A model generated the notes under the pieces. That model made no database searches. It saw nothing but the letters and a program-made list of their open reading frames with translations, and was not told the DNA's origin. From NCBI GenBank assembly GCA_973895155.1, contig OZ316894.1, positions 11,656,001 to 11,720,000 on the forward strand: 64,000 nt of DNA. Direction: 5' to 3'. Below, one piece after another: positions 1-12,300 of the stretch (position 1 is the stretch's first letter; each line of letters begins with the position of its first letter). The DNA comes from Marsupella aquatica (taxonomy: Eukaryota; Marchantiophyta). The position numbers and the translations under genes are program-made.

Positions 1-747
1 ATTCAGGCAAAAGTTTAGTTAGAGATGCACTTCGAAGAGCAATTGATGTGAAGAGGAGGGCGTTCTGTCGAACAGTACAATGAACTGTGCTCTCCAAAAC
101 CCAGAACAAGTATTTAAAACACGCAGGAATTTACAATATCTGTATATTTTACCCTATAATATCCGCCCAAAAACAGCAAGCACAACTGGTCGAATAGGAG
201 GAAGAATGCATTGGTACACTGATATGTCCTCCCTTCAGTTTGTGCCCAAGCTTCAAAAGAGGCCTTCAAAATTCGTCAACGTTTGATTTTTGGTTTTGGA
301 AATGTATTTTCCATATCGTGCTGCCAACATGATGAAGTGCTACTCAAACATCTGGCTATCAAGCCGATGAATCTGGAAGAAAATGAGGAACACGGTCTGG
401 TAGAATCTCTGATGTATCTAAGCCGTAAGTCTAGGACTAATACTCTGGGTATGAATGTAGACCATCGGTGAGTACCCATATAACCTTGTGTTGCTCAACC
501 GTGTCTAGAACTATTTCGAGTGACCTGAGCTGGTTAGCTTATTTACAAGCAGTCAAAACATTTGCCAACCAGAGTCGAATGTACCCGAGCAACTCAAGGG
601 AGGTGGTCAGGTTTCAAGCTCCGCAAATCTCGGTTCCATTTTACGAAAGCGTAACTCGAACAATGTCGAAACGGCTGCCTGACTTCCAAAGATGGGCATA
701 TGCTTCTTCTGACGTTCTATCCAGTAGTCAACGCATAGTCTTTCAGA
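1..747. other. Downstream flank of the prolyl 4-hydroxylase gene
   Basis: No gene recognised. The part nearest base 747 should be the 3' untranslated region of the minus-strand prolyl 4-hydroxylase gene. The short open frames here resemble no family I know. Confidence 0.4.
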
Positions 748-3700
748 TCAAAATGTATTGTCCCGCATCCATTTGGTGGCGACCCACTTCTCTCCCTTAA
801 TTACTGGACAGCTACCGTGTAAAGCGGCCTGCATTCAAGCCCACAAAATTGTCATTGCTTTACCCCCTTCAACTCGGAAAAGATATTCATCTGGAGTGTT
901 TTCCAACATGAAGCTATTCTCAGGGTTGCGGCATAAGCCGTAAAATTTGAACATTAACTGAATAGCATCGATATACTGATATTTGCAAATGGATGAATAA
1001 AATTATTTTGATGACAGGGGCGACTTTGTTCCGATCTTGACGCCATCCTCTACATCCATACACTTCGAAACTAAGTCGGTAACAATCTCGCAACGGTGTA
1101 AAGGAATAGATCCACGATTATGTTGAATAAAAAACAATCTCGCAACTGTGCAAAGCAATAGACTTATGCTTATGGTAGATAAGCAAACATGCATCCTTAC
1201 TGCTTCAATTCAGCTTCAGCTTGCAACTATTGTCAAGGGGATTGAGGAGATTATCCAGTGGTTATTCTAAAGGTCAAAAAGCCTATGATGTAGCGTGCAT
1301 CTCTTCCAAATGGGGATAAGAGAAATCACAGCAGAAAATAAGAGAAGAGGATATACCGCATCAAACGTGCCGTTGGGATGAATAGAGTAAAATAGTAAAG
1401 CATCCCCTTGTCGTGGCTTCACTTTAAGACCAATACATGCCTTGAAATCATACAAATTGTCCATATTTTTGTAATTCTGCAAAGTCAACACACACGACAG
1501 TTGGATCAACACAGAGAAACCATGCTGAAACTCCTCTATATTGCACCAATAAACTTTTAATGCCAGCTGCGATTCTGTGTCTTGGCATCATAACAGATTT
1601 GCTTTCCTTTCACAAAAAAATGGCAAGTAGTACTATTGATGCAGCCAGAAACACCGAATTGAACATAGGCATAAGAAATCATCCCTACACGTGACTTCCA
1701 CTAGCTGTCAAGAATTGGCTGGCAAAACTGAAGCCAAAATAGAGGTGGCCAATGGATTATCTAGTTAGCTGTCAGTTTCTTATGTCCCTCAGGAAGATGC
1801 TCTTTACCCATCCTCTTCCAAAACATGATAAGCTTGCTTTCGAGTTTTGGTTGATCTTTTCATTTTCATCACAAACGAAGTCCCTTTACAGTGAGTCTTC
1901 TTAATATCATTTCCAGTCGACCCTAAACCGTAACTTGTCATCCCTTACAAGTGTTTCAAACATCATTACTAGGGTATTGTCTCAAGCAAGTAGTCCTGCT
2001 CTCCCTCCTCTGGGGAACATACAGCCTCAGAAACATTTCTATTCCTAGAAGGAGAGTCTTTTACCTCAAAAGGAAACATGGTCTCCCCACCTTCCTCAAC
2101 ATCGGAAAGGTACAGCAGCATCGATGCAATCTGCATATAAAACAAAACAATAGACTAAATTTCATGCAAATTTCTTCATGAAACAAAGTTCTGATTTATA
2201 GCAGACAGTGCAACAGGTCACTCTATAACAAGGGAAGGAATGTCAAGGTATGAACTGCATGAGAGTTTTAAAATATTTGATTTCATTACCCGCTGGGTCT
2301 TTTGGGGTCCATACTCCTCTGGATTGAAGACATCATAGTGACAATTGTACTTTTGCCCAATCTGGTATCGCAGAACATTGAATGCCTGAAAATATTTTAC
2401 AAGGAAATTTCTTAAACAATTAGTCCGTCATCCATTTCAAATACTCCACACCACCAACCGAGAAACATATTTCATTTGCGGCTGCCACGAAAACCATTTC
2501 CAGCACAGATGCTCGGATGATGGGTTCCTTTTAAGCAATTCCACAAAAGTCGTTGTAAAGCATCCTCTATAGCCTTTCAGCCATAGATATTTTCAGCGAC
2601 TATAGACAGAAATAAACGTCCAGCTTCAAGGGTAAGGAGACCTAGTATTTCAAGACAAGCAGAGAACCGGTATAGTACTCTCCTTCCGAGCGTGAACTTA
2701 AGACTTTCGAAGGGAATGACAGTCTGCAGGTTTGCAGTCTACGCCAGGTAGGGAATGCATACGTACCTCTCCATTTTCTCGAGGTATCATAGCTACTTTT
2801 GACATCTTTTCCTCGATCGCTTCCAGCGTTCCTGTTTTATCTTGGTGCCAGGCCAAGAACGTGCCTGAGCTACCTTGCCAACAACACATGCACAAGACCA
2901 TCACGCTTCGACTTCTTGAAGACGAAGATGTCAAGAGCCCGGGAACAACAACCGAGGCTCAAACTAGAATGTCAAATCAAAATCATTTCTTGCAGCTATA
3001 AATGTGTCCTATGATGCAGCGAAGGCATGGTAGAGTGGGGCATAAGAAGAGATGCCAATCTCTGAACGAAACCATGGTGGACATGTGGCTCGAAGCAGAA
3101 ATAAAACATTCACCATACCATATAACATCATCACATTACCCTATCAATCTACACACAAGACAGGAAGAATGGACTTTATCCTGTGGCACAAAGGAAAACA
3201 GCTATCAACTTTCCGCAAGGAAACTGTAGAGAATACCTAGTTCGGACATCTTTGGTTAGATCTGCAGTCTCTCCCTTGCGCAGGGCAAGACCTGATGGAG
3301 AAAGGCGAGTTTTTGCAAGGGCGATAATGTGTTCGCATTGTAGCTTACTGGCAAACCTAGGAAATATTATGGCCCTCGGTGTCCAGCTCAAAACCTGATT
3401 TGATAATGTCAAGGCACAGCATTTCAATTAAAGTCGAGAAGCACATTTATATTGACATGTTCACTTCTCGAAACTAGAGCAGATAAAGAAAAACACAATC
3501 AAGCGAGTGTCATTCAACGCACGAGGGCTGTCTATTGACCTGGAAAGGTATGTCGTGAATGGTACCATCACCACTCTCACCATGTTCGTAGGGTAACTCC
3601 AGGCCATTCTCCAAGAGCCGCAAACGTTGATTTTGGTGGTTATCCTTCGCTAATGCAATCTCCTGTGCAAGGGAGCGAGTACAGAATGATCAACCGACCA

Positions 3701-5137
3701 GCTACGAAAAACCTTGAGGCAATAAAATGGTGATAAGAGTCCACTTCCACAATAGTGGATGAAAAGAGGGCACAAGTAAGCATGACGGCAAGCCAGAAGA
3801 AGAAAAGTAATAATCCTCCAGTCGAAAGGCTTAAATTACGACAAATAGGATCTTACGGACCCAAAATTTCTTGCGTGCTGTCATCCACAAAACTTTCCGC
3901 ATAAGGTGAGTCCAAATTGAGCCAATCTTGTTTTTCACTTTATGCTGTTGAAAATTGATGGATGCGAATCCCGTGTGGTTCTTGGTATTATGCCCAACGA
4001 ATTTGGATCTTGCTTTGGCATCTCGTCTCACCTCTTTTGCAATAAATTAGTTCAAAGTGAGCGCATCTTCACTGTAATAGACGACCGTGCAAGGAGAACC
4101 ATGCACAGGAGGAGCACGGGAGGAGCACATTGGACTTTGGATTTAAAACGGCATTCGCCAGGAAAGGACGGAAAGGATGGCTTGAGCGATTCCACTTGCC
4201 CGTGAGTGCAATCTCCACAGTAGCACTCAGATCTGGGACTGAATGATTTGAAGTCTACGGGGGCCCAGTGGGCCAAGGGACAGAACTGTACAGAGGTTTC
4301 CAGCACGGAAACAAGTCACGCTTTACAGACGGCGCGGGTGAAATCTAGAGAATAGCGTTCAGGAGAACTCTCCAACCTGGACTGGGTGCCTAACGAATGA
4401 TCTATCCCTTTCGACCTGACGAAAATGCACTGAAAGATTGGGGTCTCATTGAAGGGATGGAAGAACCCTGGTTTAGACCTGGAGTCTGAATGGAAGCTAC
4501 ATTCTAACAGGAAATGCCTCTCATGATCTGCTTCCTGGTCTGCACAATAGTTAACGAAGAGCTCCGATCTCGGAATGCTCTTGCATTGCGCAATCTCAGT
4601 AGCCACTGCTAAGATTTCTGCAGTGCCATCCCTAGCTATGGTGACGCATGTTTTAGACGATATTTGTTATTTCCTCCATCTGAAGCTAAATTTGCTGCTG
4701 CTATAGTTTCCCCAGCAGCAGTTCTCTACCCTCAATCTCTTTTCCGAGTCTTTTAATGCGATCTAGACTAGCCTCGCCGCTATCTGTAGTAACTCGGGCT
4801 ATCCCCGTGGCAATCCCTTGGAAATAGCAGGTCATTTGGGTATTCGATCCGAATGGACGGATCGCAGCACAGATTCCACAGATTCCGAATTGGATTTTAA
4901 GAATTCCATAGTCCAGTTAAGGGAATGAATTTGAAAATAAATCGAATGAGAAGTCCACAGATCCCCTAAAGTTGAGGCAAGAGAGATCCAACAGTGAGAG
5001 AACGGCACCTCTTGGTTGGCGATGGAGACATAGTAGCCGGCGAAGAAAAACGCGGCGCTCACAAGCAAAGCAATTGGCATAGGGAGATTGTATCCACACC
5101 CCCTGCGTGGATACGTTCCCGCCTTCATCTTTTTCAT
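748..5137 (-). CDS. Prolyl 4-hydroxylase, type II membrane protein, 8 exons
   Basis: Hydroxylates peptidyl proline (for example in cell-wall extensins and arabinogalactan proteins) using Fe(II), 2-oxoglutarate and O2, in the ER/Golgi lumen. Exons on the minus strand: 5137-5009, 3662-3540, 3394-3237, 2869-2767, 2385-2290, 2130-2065, 1476-1357, 828-748. All junctions are GT-AG and the phases join to a 291-residue protein, the usual length for plant members. Residues about 19-40 form the single membrane anchor. VLSWTPRA (from residue 85) and LALRKGE open the catalytic domain. The iron ligands are H187 and D189 (HYD) and H269 (LHGSCP); K279 in GEKWVATKW is the expected 2-oxoglutarate-binding lysine. 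The motifs EYGPQ, YLSDVEEGGETMFPFE and GLKVKPRQGDALLF are typical of the plant family. The sequence resembles the Arabidopsis P4H8/P4H9-like branch, from memory. The start could be either ATG at 5137 or 5128. No defect seen. Confidence 0.93.
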
Positions 5138-6060
5138 TTCGCCCAAATCGTAAACGGGCAGAGATAGGAAACAATGCTCCTCCTCGTCGCCGGTCCGCAC
5201 AAACGCACACAACACCGTCGGTGCCACACCTAGCACCCCCCTTATGTGCCAGATCGGGAATTCACGTATGCCGGACAATGTCACAGCACGAGCTCCCCCG
5301 CTTCAGAAATGCTCCCCGTCTGCACTCCCCCGCCCTCCATCTCTCCCACATAACTGCTCCCCACACCAGCGAAGTCGGTGTATCCTGCTCGCTCGACGGA
5401 ATCGAAGGAAAACACTTGAACCGAGAAAGAACTCGAAGATCAAGTCAGGAAAGACATCTTAGGCGCAATGGCTTCGCTTAAAAGTTATCGCCGGCGCATC
5501 AGTAACAGCGGTAGCATCAGCATTCGTCGCACAAAATCCTCACACAAACCCAAGGAAAGCAAACTGTTGCGCACAATACTGAGCTGGCCGACCTGATCCG
5601 CCCGACACGGAGCTGCAACAATGCCTCTGGTAACCGTCCGCGCTCTACAGTCACAAGGAATTAAAAATGCATCACCAGGTGCTCAATCATAACCCCTTCA
5701 TTAAGCAATTCGCTCCTCCCTTAAAATCCTGCCACAGTGGTCGATTCCTTCCTTTCTCTCTCTGTCGATTCCTGGTATGTCGAAAGCACACATTGACAAG
5801 ACAAGAAACACAAACAGACAAACGACGAACCTTCACACCTCTACTAGAGCGTTTGAGAGCTTCAATGTGCGAATCTTGAGAGGTGAAATCACCGACGCCC
5901 AGACCGTGAAATCCGCGACGAATGTCGGAAGCGATTGTCGGTACCTGAAGAATTCAGAATCAGAGATGTGTAATTGTGTAGCCTCCAAGCTTTTGGGGCT
6001 TCAGATTTGGGCACTCAAGCCTCTCGTGCTGAACTGTGAACAGTAGCAAACCACGGTACT
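5138..6060. other. Upstream region of the prolyl 4-hydroxylase gene
   Basis: Probably contains the minus-strand promoter and 5' untranslated region. It has pyrimidine-rich stretches on the plus strand. The open frames on either strand resemble no known family. No clear TATA box could be assigned. Confidence 0.4.
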
Positions 6061-6890
6061 TACTTACGTAGCGGTACACGGTACTAACGCAGTAGTACTA
6101 ACGCAGTAGTACTAACGCAGTAACGCAATCTTACTAATAAATCGCGAATATAAACTACTTTCAAAGGCTAGGGTCTAGAGTGACGACAATACACTATAAC
6201 TTCATATAAAGACAAACCTGGACTCAAAAATAAGGACACAGTGAGGGTGAACAAAAAACTATAACTTCATATAGACAAACCTGGACTCAAGAATAAGGAC
6301 AAAATTGGACTCTAAATTAAGGACACAGGGAGGGTGAACAAAGAATGAGGATGGGGCAAACATAAAGGGTAGGTAACATAGACTTTGTTTTTTGCAATAT
6401 TTTTTTTTTGGTCTTCATCTCTATAAGCTACTTTCAAAGGCTAGGGTCTAGAGTGAAGACTCTAGACTATAACTTCATATAAAGACAATCCAGTGAGGGT
6501 GAACAAAAAATGAGGATGGGGCAAATATAAACAGTAGATAACATAGACTTCTTTTTTTGCAATATTGTTTTTGGTCTTCATCTCTATTTATGTTCAATGA
6601 AAGGGTACTGAGGCTAGTGATAATTAGGTTGAAGCAAAAATTAATTTGGGACCTGAGATTTAGGCACTTGGGCCTCGCATGGTCAACTGTGAACAATAGC
6701 AAACCAGGGTACTAACTTAGTAGCACTGATGCAGTAATGCAATTGTAATAAGGATGAAGCAAAATTTAATTTGGGGCTTGAGAATTGGGCACTCGGGCCT
6801 CTCATGGTGAACTGTGAGCAATAGCAAACCATGGTACTGAAGTAGTAACACTCATGCAGTAATGCAGTAGTAATTAGGATGAAACAAAAA
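6060..6890. repeat. Diverged direct repeats, including a dispersed repeat family
   Basis: Three copies of a short unit (agtagtactaacgc) lie at about 6075-6125. Two longer copies of a segment with ctactttcaaaggctaggg, then tctagagtga, a run about ataaggacaaa, and gagggtgaacaaa lie at about 6155-6400 and 6425-6560. Further partial units with accatggtact follow up to 6890. The longer segment recurs elsewhere in the window (20.9, 23.7, 42.1 and 54.9 kb). Confidence 0.7.
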
Positions 6891-7560
6891 TTAATTCATT
6901 AAAAACAAACTGACCCCTATCACACGCCCATGGCATTTTGGAGGTGTATGCTTGATGGACCCCCAAAATTACAAGGGGGAAACCACGGTACTACCCTAGT
7001 AGTGCATTGGCAATTCATACAAAACAAACTGATGCCTATCACATGCCCATCACATTTTGGAGGTATAAGCTTGATGGACCCCCAAAATGACAAGGGGTAA
7101 ACGACGGTACTACCCTAGTAGTGCATTGGCATTTCATTAAAAATGCCCTGACTCACCCATCACATTTTGGAGGTATATGCTTCATGACCCCCAAAATGAC
7201 AAGGGGTAAACCATGATACTACCCTAGTAGTGCATTGGCATTTCAATAAAAAAAACAAACTGACCCCTACCACACCCGTTATCACATTTTAACACCCCTA
7301 TCAAACACCCATCACATTTTAGAGGTATATGCTTGATGGACCCCCAGAATGACAAGGGGTAAACCATGGCACTACCCTAGTAGTGCATTGGCAGTCACAT
7401 TTTGGACGTATATGCTTGATGGACCCCAAAATGAAAAGTGGCAATCACGGTATTGACTGGGTAGTACTAACGCACTGAATGCAGTACTTATTAGAATGAA
7501 GCTAATGGAGCAAAATTTATTTCATTAAAAACAAATTGGCACCCATCACATTTTGGAGGT
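6890..7560. repeat. Tandem array of about 100-120 bp units resembling MITE ends
   Basis: Five to six imperfect units carry, in order, a run like aaaacaaactgacccctatc, cacattttggaggtatatg, cttgatggacccccaaaatg, acaaggggtaaacca, and actaccctagtagtgcattg. Unit starts fall near 6900, 7020, 7135, 7245, 7310 and 7395, the later ones truncated. The segment from ggaggtatatg through ccaaaatga is nearly the same as the terminal inverted repeats of the hairpin elements at 7556-7755 and 8460-8605. Confidence 0.85.
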
Positions 7561-7755
7561 ATATGCTTGATGGGCCACCAAAATGAAAAATGTTATTTGA
7601 TGGGACCCCTGAGTGATCCAGACAATGAGATGTGTAATTTATTGGAACCCCTGATTGATCTAGACAATTGATAGACCTTTAATCAACTTATTTGAACCTC
7701 AGAGGTCCCATCAAGTGACACTGTTCATTTTGGGGGTCCATCAAGCAAACACCTC
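7556..7755. mobile_element. MITE-like inverted-repeat element, copy 1
   Basis: The left end (cttgatgggccaccaaaatg, from 7566) is mirrored by the right end (cattttgggggtccatcaag, to 7745), with further pairing of gatgggacc/ggtcccatc inside and of gaggtatatg/caaacacctc outside. No coding capacity, consistent with a non-autonomous DNA transposon. No target-site duplication was recognised and the superfamily is not assigned. The element abuts the tandem array. Confidence 0.75.
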
Positions 7756-7849
7756 TGACATTTTCCCAAGGGTGAGCTGGAAAATATGCCATGCAAACAC
7801 TACATTTCTTCTTCCTTCATGGGAAATATATGAAACCCCACGGAACGGG

Positions 7850-7915
7850 AATAGTCCGTTACAACATTTGAATTCTAGACCTATGAGTCTCAACTGAGCT
7901 ACCAAACAGCCATGT
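7850..7915 (-). repeat. tRNA-derived fragment
   Basis: On the minus strand the sequence tggtagctcagttgagactc matches a tRNA A box (TRGCNNAGYNGG) closely, followed by aggtctagaattcaaat. The A-box to B-box distance is too short and the arms do not fold into a full tRNA. A decayed SINE head or tRNA relic is likely, not a functional tRNA gene. Confidence 0.4.
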
Positions 7916-8459
7916 CTCTCTAGGCTGCAAACATGTCCTTTGACTAGGTTTAACCTAAATACCAGAAAACTAAAATTAAAATGGCCACCTCCAAAACATT
8001 ATATGAGGTGTAATGCTCAGTAAAAGTATTCTGTACTCAAATAGGGCATGAACACATGTTTTTGGCTACGTATCTGCAAAACACAGGAAAAATATACTGA
8101 GAAAATTGGTTGGAAAAATTCAAGTGGTCAGCTGAAAAACTCTGCATGGCATAAAATGCCCATAACACAGCAAAGATACAGGAAAAACTAAATGAGAAAA
8201 CTAACTTTCTGACACCGGAAACTAAAATAGTCACCCGCAAACATCTGGAAGCAGATTAAAATAAAAGTTGGCCATCAAAGTAGCTAACCAAGTTAAGACT
8301 ATGGTAACCTCTTTCAAGTGGTCATCTTTGCGTTCCCTTGTGCTCCTTTACTGTACAGTACCGTGGTTTGGAGCCGGATGTGCATACATCATCCTGTCCA
8401 AATTTAAAATGGTACACTACCGTAGAGTGAGTAGATATACACATCATGAGAGTTATTTG

Positions 8460-8605
8460 CTTGATGGACCCCCCAAAATGAAGAGTGTTACTAGATGGGA
8501 CCTTGAGGTTCTGGGTAGGTCAATTTAAGGTCAATCAAGGTCTATCAATTGTCTGGATCAGACAGGGTCCCATCAAGTAACACTTCATTTTGGGAGTCCA
8601 TCAAG
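8460..8605. mobile_element. MITE-like inverted-repeat element, copy 2
   Basis: The left arm cttgatggacccccc..aaaatga, then gtgttactagatgggacc, is the reverse complement of the right arm gggtcccatcaagtaac..acttcattttgggagtccatcaag, with a few mismatches. The arms are about 43 bp around a roughly 55-bp centre. Same family as 7556-7755 and shorter. No coding capacity and no clear target-site duplication. Confidence 0.8.
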
Positions 8606-8749
8606 AATATGTAGGATGAAAACATGACATCTTTGTGTGTGGCATCTATTGTGTCATTGATTGTATTGCTTTCCAGGCCCCAATTAAGGATTTTTTATTT
8701 AATATTCTCTATCAAACGAGGAGGTGGGTTTGTGTATGTACTGTACTTA

Positions 8750-9076
8750 CAGTCCATTCTTGCTAAGTGCACACTCTAGGGAAGCACATTGGTCTACACT
8801 TAACTATGGTTTGCATTTTGTCCTAAATGCAGAATTTTGGAATTCTCATTTATCAATAAGAGTGCATATCATCACACGGTAGGAGCTCTGTCAGTTTAAA
8901 TTCTTGTGACTTCCTTCCTACATTGCACATCCCTGCCATAAACGTGATCCTCCTACCTCATAAGTGCAACTGTTTAGAGCAAACCTCTTTGCACTTTAGT
9001 AAAAAGCTAAAACTGAATATCCTGTAATTAGCCAGGTTTTGCACTTATGTAGTGTGCACTTAGCAAGAGCTGACTG
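8750..9076. mobile_element. MITE with TA target sites, pogo/Tc1-like
   Basis: The left end reads CAGTCCATTCTTGCTAAGTG and continues CACACT. The right end, read on the minus strand from 9076, gives CAGTCAGCTCTTGCTAAGTG and CACACT. Both ends are flanked by TA (8748-8749 and 9077-9078). A length of 327 bp, about 26-bp inverted repeats starting CAGT, TA target sites and no coding potential fit a non-autonomous Tc1/mariner-pogo element. The superfamily is inferred from the termini. Confidence 0.8.
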
Positions 9077-9597
9077 TAATGGAGGAATAGAAAAAGTGAT
9101 AAGTAATGTTGTTGAAATACATTTATACATTTGTCAACATTCCATGCAGGTTTTGAAAGTCCTTCGAGGCATTTTGGACACATGGGGTCACCCTATATTT
9201 TGGTCTCTAAAATATACACTTTTACGGACCCCCATTAGGGGTCCTTTCCAAAATTCCTGGTTCCACAGCGCGCCACATCATCATGGCACGTTGCAAACAG
9301 GAACAAACTTGTTTTTGGATAAAATTAACTTCTGTATTCGTGTTTGTGGCAACTTTGCAGTAAAAATTGGGACGCCATGTCGTAAAAGAGAATGTAAAAA
9401 AAATGACATGCAAATCAAAAGATTTTAAAAAGAGGCAAAACTACCCCTTGTAACTGTTTTACTTACATTTTGGTCTTTTTCAAAACATCAAATAAAGTAA
9501 TCATTCGCTGAGTAAGTAAAATGTAAAAAAGGAAAAATCTCCTTGTTAATTGACTAGTGCGTTATGTCTTTGGTAGAGGAGTCCAATAATGACAATA

Positions 9598-9760
9598 ACG
9601 TAAGTCTGTTGGTGTCGTCTCTTCGGTTGGTGTCGTAGAGCCTGAGCAACGTAAGTATATTGGTGTCGTCTCTTCAGTTGGTGTCTTAGAGCCTGAGCGT
9701 CGTTTTTTGTCTCTTTAGTTGGTGTCTTACAGCCTGAGCGTCATTTTTTGTTGTTTGAGG
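9598..9760. repeat. Minisatellite, about 51-bp unit, three copies
   Basis: Each unit runs about cgtaagt..ttggtgtcgtctcttc, then agttggtgtc, then tagagcctgagcg. Copies start near 9599, 9650 and 9700; the third is diverged at its start. Confidence 0.85.
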
Positions 9761-12300
9761 TGTAGCGGAATGGCCAGAACAAGGCAGAGGTAGAAGCCGA
9801 ACACGAAAGAGGGTATGGTCAGTCAGAACACAGAAGAGAGTACGGGAGCTGCAGAGTTCGAAGATCAGTGAGGAGGAGGGGGCGATTCTAATTTTGCAGA
9901 GATTGGAGACTTAAGGTGATTCCCTTGCTACTGTCTGGGATTAAGCAAAATGTCATGGCGTTCCGTGAAACATACATTGAACTGGGCACATCGAATGCAT
10001 GACTTGAGCTAGTGGCAAAGTTTAATTAAATGAGCGGGACACGGGGAGGAAGGAATCATTCATTTCATAAACACAGTATGAACTAATAATATTAATCCTA
10101 GGAGTATTTGACACAAATTCTGTTACGCGCGTCAGGCATTTATAAATTGTCATTTGACTGAACATTCAATCTATACACCAATGCAAATAAATATCATGCG
10201 ACTCATGACTGAAGGTCTTGCCTACCACTCTTTTTGACGAGCACACAGAATTGATTGAAGTGTATCTGCCACCACTTGAACGATTGAGATCTACGTCTAT
10301 CTATTAAGCAACCTAGCTAGCAAGCTTTTCTCTCTGACATTAGTAATAGCGATGACCAAACGATAAATATGTCCCAAGAATTTGCAGATAGGTGAAGTGA
10401 GTTCTAGGAAGCTGATCGATCCTCAATCATCTAAATCTACCAACCAAATAATATGCGAATGTGGTAGCTACTTCAACGTAGTAATAAGGAGATGATATAT
10501 AGTTGTTAGTTGATCGGTCAAAATATTAGCTAGAGAGTGTCTTCAACAATTTATTAGATTCGTTTTGATCAGGATAGTCAACAGTAGCACCAGATCCTCT
10601 GTTATCCCCAGTCTTTCTTGACATGTAATCACATCTAGGTTTTACGCCATATGTTTTGATGATTAGTCGTATTCGTGCTTCGATCCACATTTGCTGGACA
10701 CCTACATCCTTTAGCACAGCAACCCGAATTAAACTTTTGAAATTTGAGGTTCTTACAAGCACACCTTGGCGGTTTCCCCTCAACTTTCATATACGTTCAG
10801 CCATGCTTTTTCTTAGATATGCTGCATAGTTCACTAGCTTAGGACTTCTGAAGGACGACAGCTCTTCAGAAACACAGCATCTTGATGTGCGTCTCTGATT
10901 TTCAAGAAAGGGCATGTATGATTACCACAAAGAACTTTTGATAGTAAAACTATAGTTCATTATCATTACCATTAGACCTTCAATTGAAAGTTTTCAATCG
11001 ACTCGATGTCTATCCAGATAATGCCATCAACCACATTTGCAATAACTAGAGTACAATATCTCTAAGTTTACTAGGATAATTATAATCAATCCTTACATCA
11101 ATGGAATAGTTTGAATGAAATAGCTCAATGCCTGTATCTTGCAGAGATCTGGATTTCAGTGACTGTGCACTGTTGAAATTATAGTTGTCCATATAACTAC
11201 CAGGCACGAGATATGTTGCCAGTCACCTACATTAGCCTCAGCTTATGTGCTAGCTAGATATGTTCAGTGGATTTGGGCTAGTTGAACTCTTGATTTGACT
11301 GCACAGTCCTCGCACTTCCGGGGCAGTCATGAACTGATGAACAGTAGCACTAGTACGTCTAGTTTTGCGTAGCCATGAACACTACTGGAGCGCTAGCCTG
11401 AGTCCCCTATTTCTTTGATTATAAATAGAAGTGATTACACATTCAACGTGTTGCACTAAAAGGGGCGCTACATAAATACTTAGACGTGTTCACACTCAAC
11501 CTGTTGCGCTAAAGGGGGCTCACGCAATACATGAGATTGCACATTCTGTCTCGAATTACAACCCTGGTGTCTGCATTAGAATTAACAGAGAATTGAGAGA
11601 ACATTACCATTTCTGCACGCACATACACAAGGTAAAATTTGAATTAGGTGATTGACCTGACAGTCCAGTAATCAAAGAATCACCCAAAAGAGATCAACCT
11701 GTTGCTTGTAAACTGATAATGTGAAGAATTGTTAAGGAGCGTGTCAATTTAGTTGAGTATTTGTATGAGAAATAAGCAGTCTGATATGTAGTGGAAGACG
11801 TTCGACAGCATTCTAAATTTGCTAGCCAGGAATTCTGGAATTTAGCTTTAGACTCCATACAGGATAACGTAAAAGTCAATGAATGTCTTCACCCTCTGAT
11901 ATTAAAGTTGAAGGATAAGCTACGGATTGTTCTTAGAACTGTTCTCATCTTAGAGACTTTTCACGGTAGCACAATAGTAACTCCTGGTCCTTGTGCATCA
12001 TCAGCTGTTTCAGAAGGGAAACACAAAATTCTAGAGAGATTGACAGGTCCATGCGTTAACGAAAGACGAACCCAGACATGGAAAGCCAACCCACTCTACT
12101 TGCACAACAACTCCAATAGTGACAGTAATGATTCTTGGCAACAAGAACGCTATAGTGTAGCTCAGATATTCTCACTTATTGTTGCATTACTCAGTGCCGT
12201 CTACTGTATATAGATTCATCCATAATGTCGTCATGGCTCTTAAGGAATAGTTCGATAGTTACTGTCATTGTTTGACACTTTATAGAATTTCAGGTCCAAT
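9761..12300. other. Gene-poor stretch
   Basis: No recognisable gene. A 140-codon frame at 11791-12213 begins with GTG and lacks any family motif; it could be chance or a gene relic. Confidence 0.4.

Noticed and set aside
7850-7915. Functional tRNA gene on the minus strand
   Set aside because: The A box is good, but the B box is too close and the arms do not pair; treated as a relic.
11791-12213. 140-codon open frame as a gene
   Set aside because: Starts with GTG, has no recognisable motif, and no convincing splice partners were seen.
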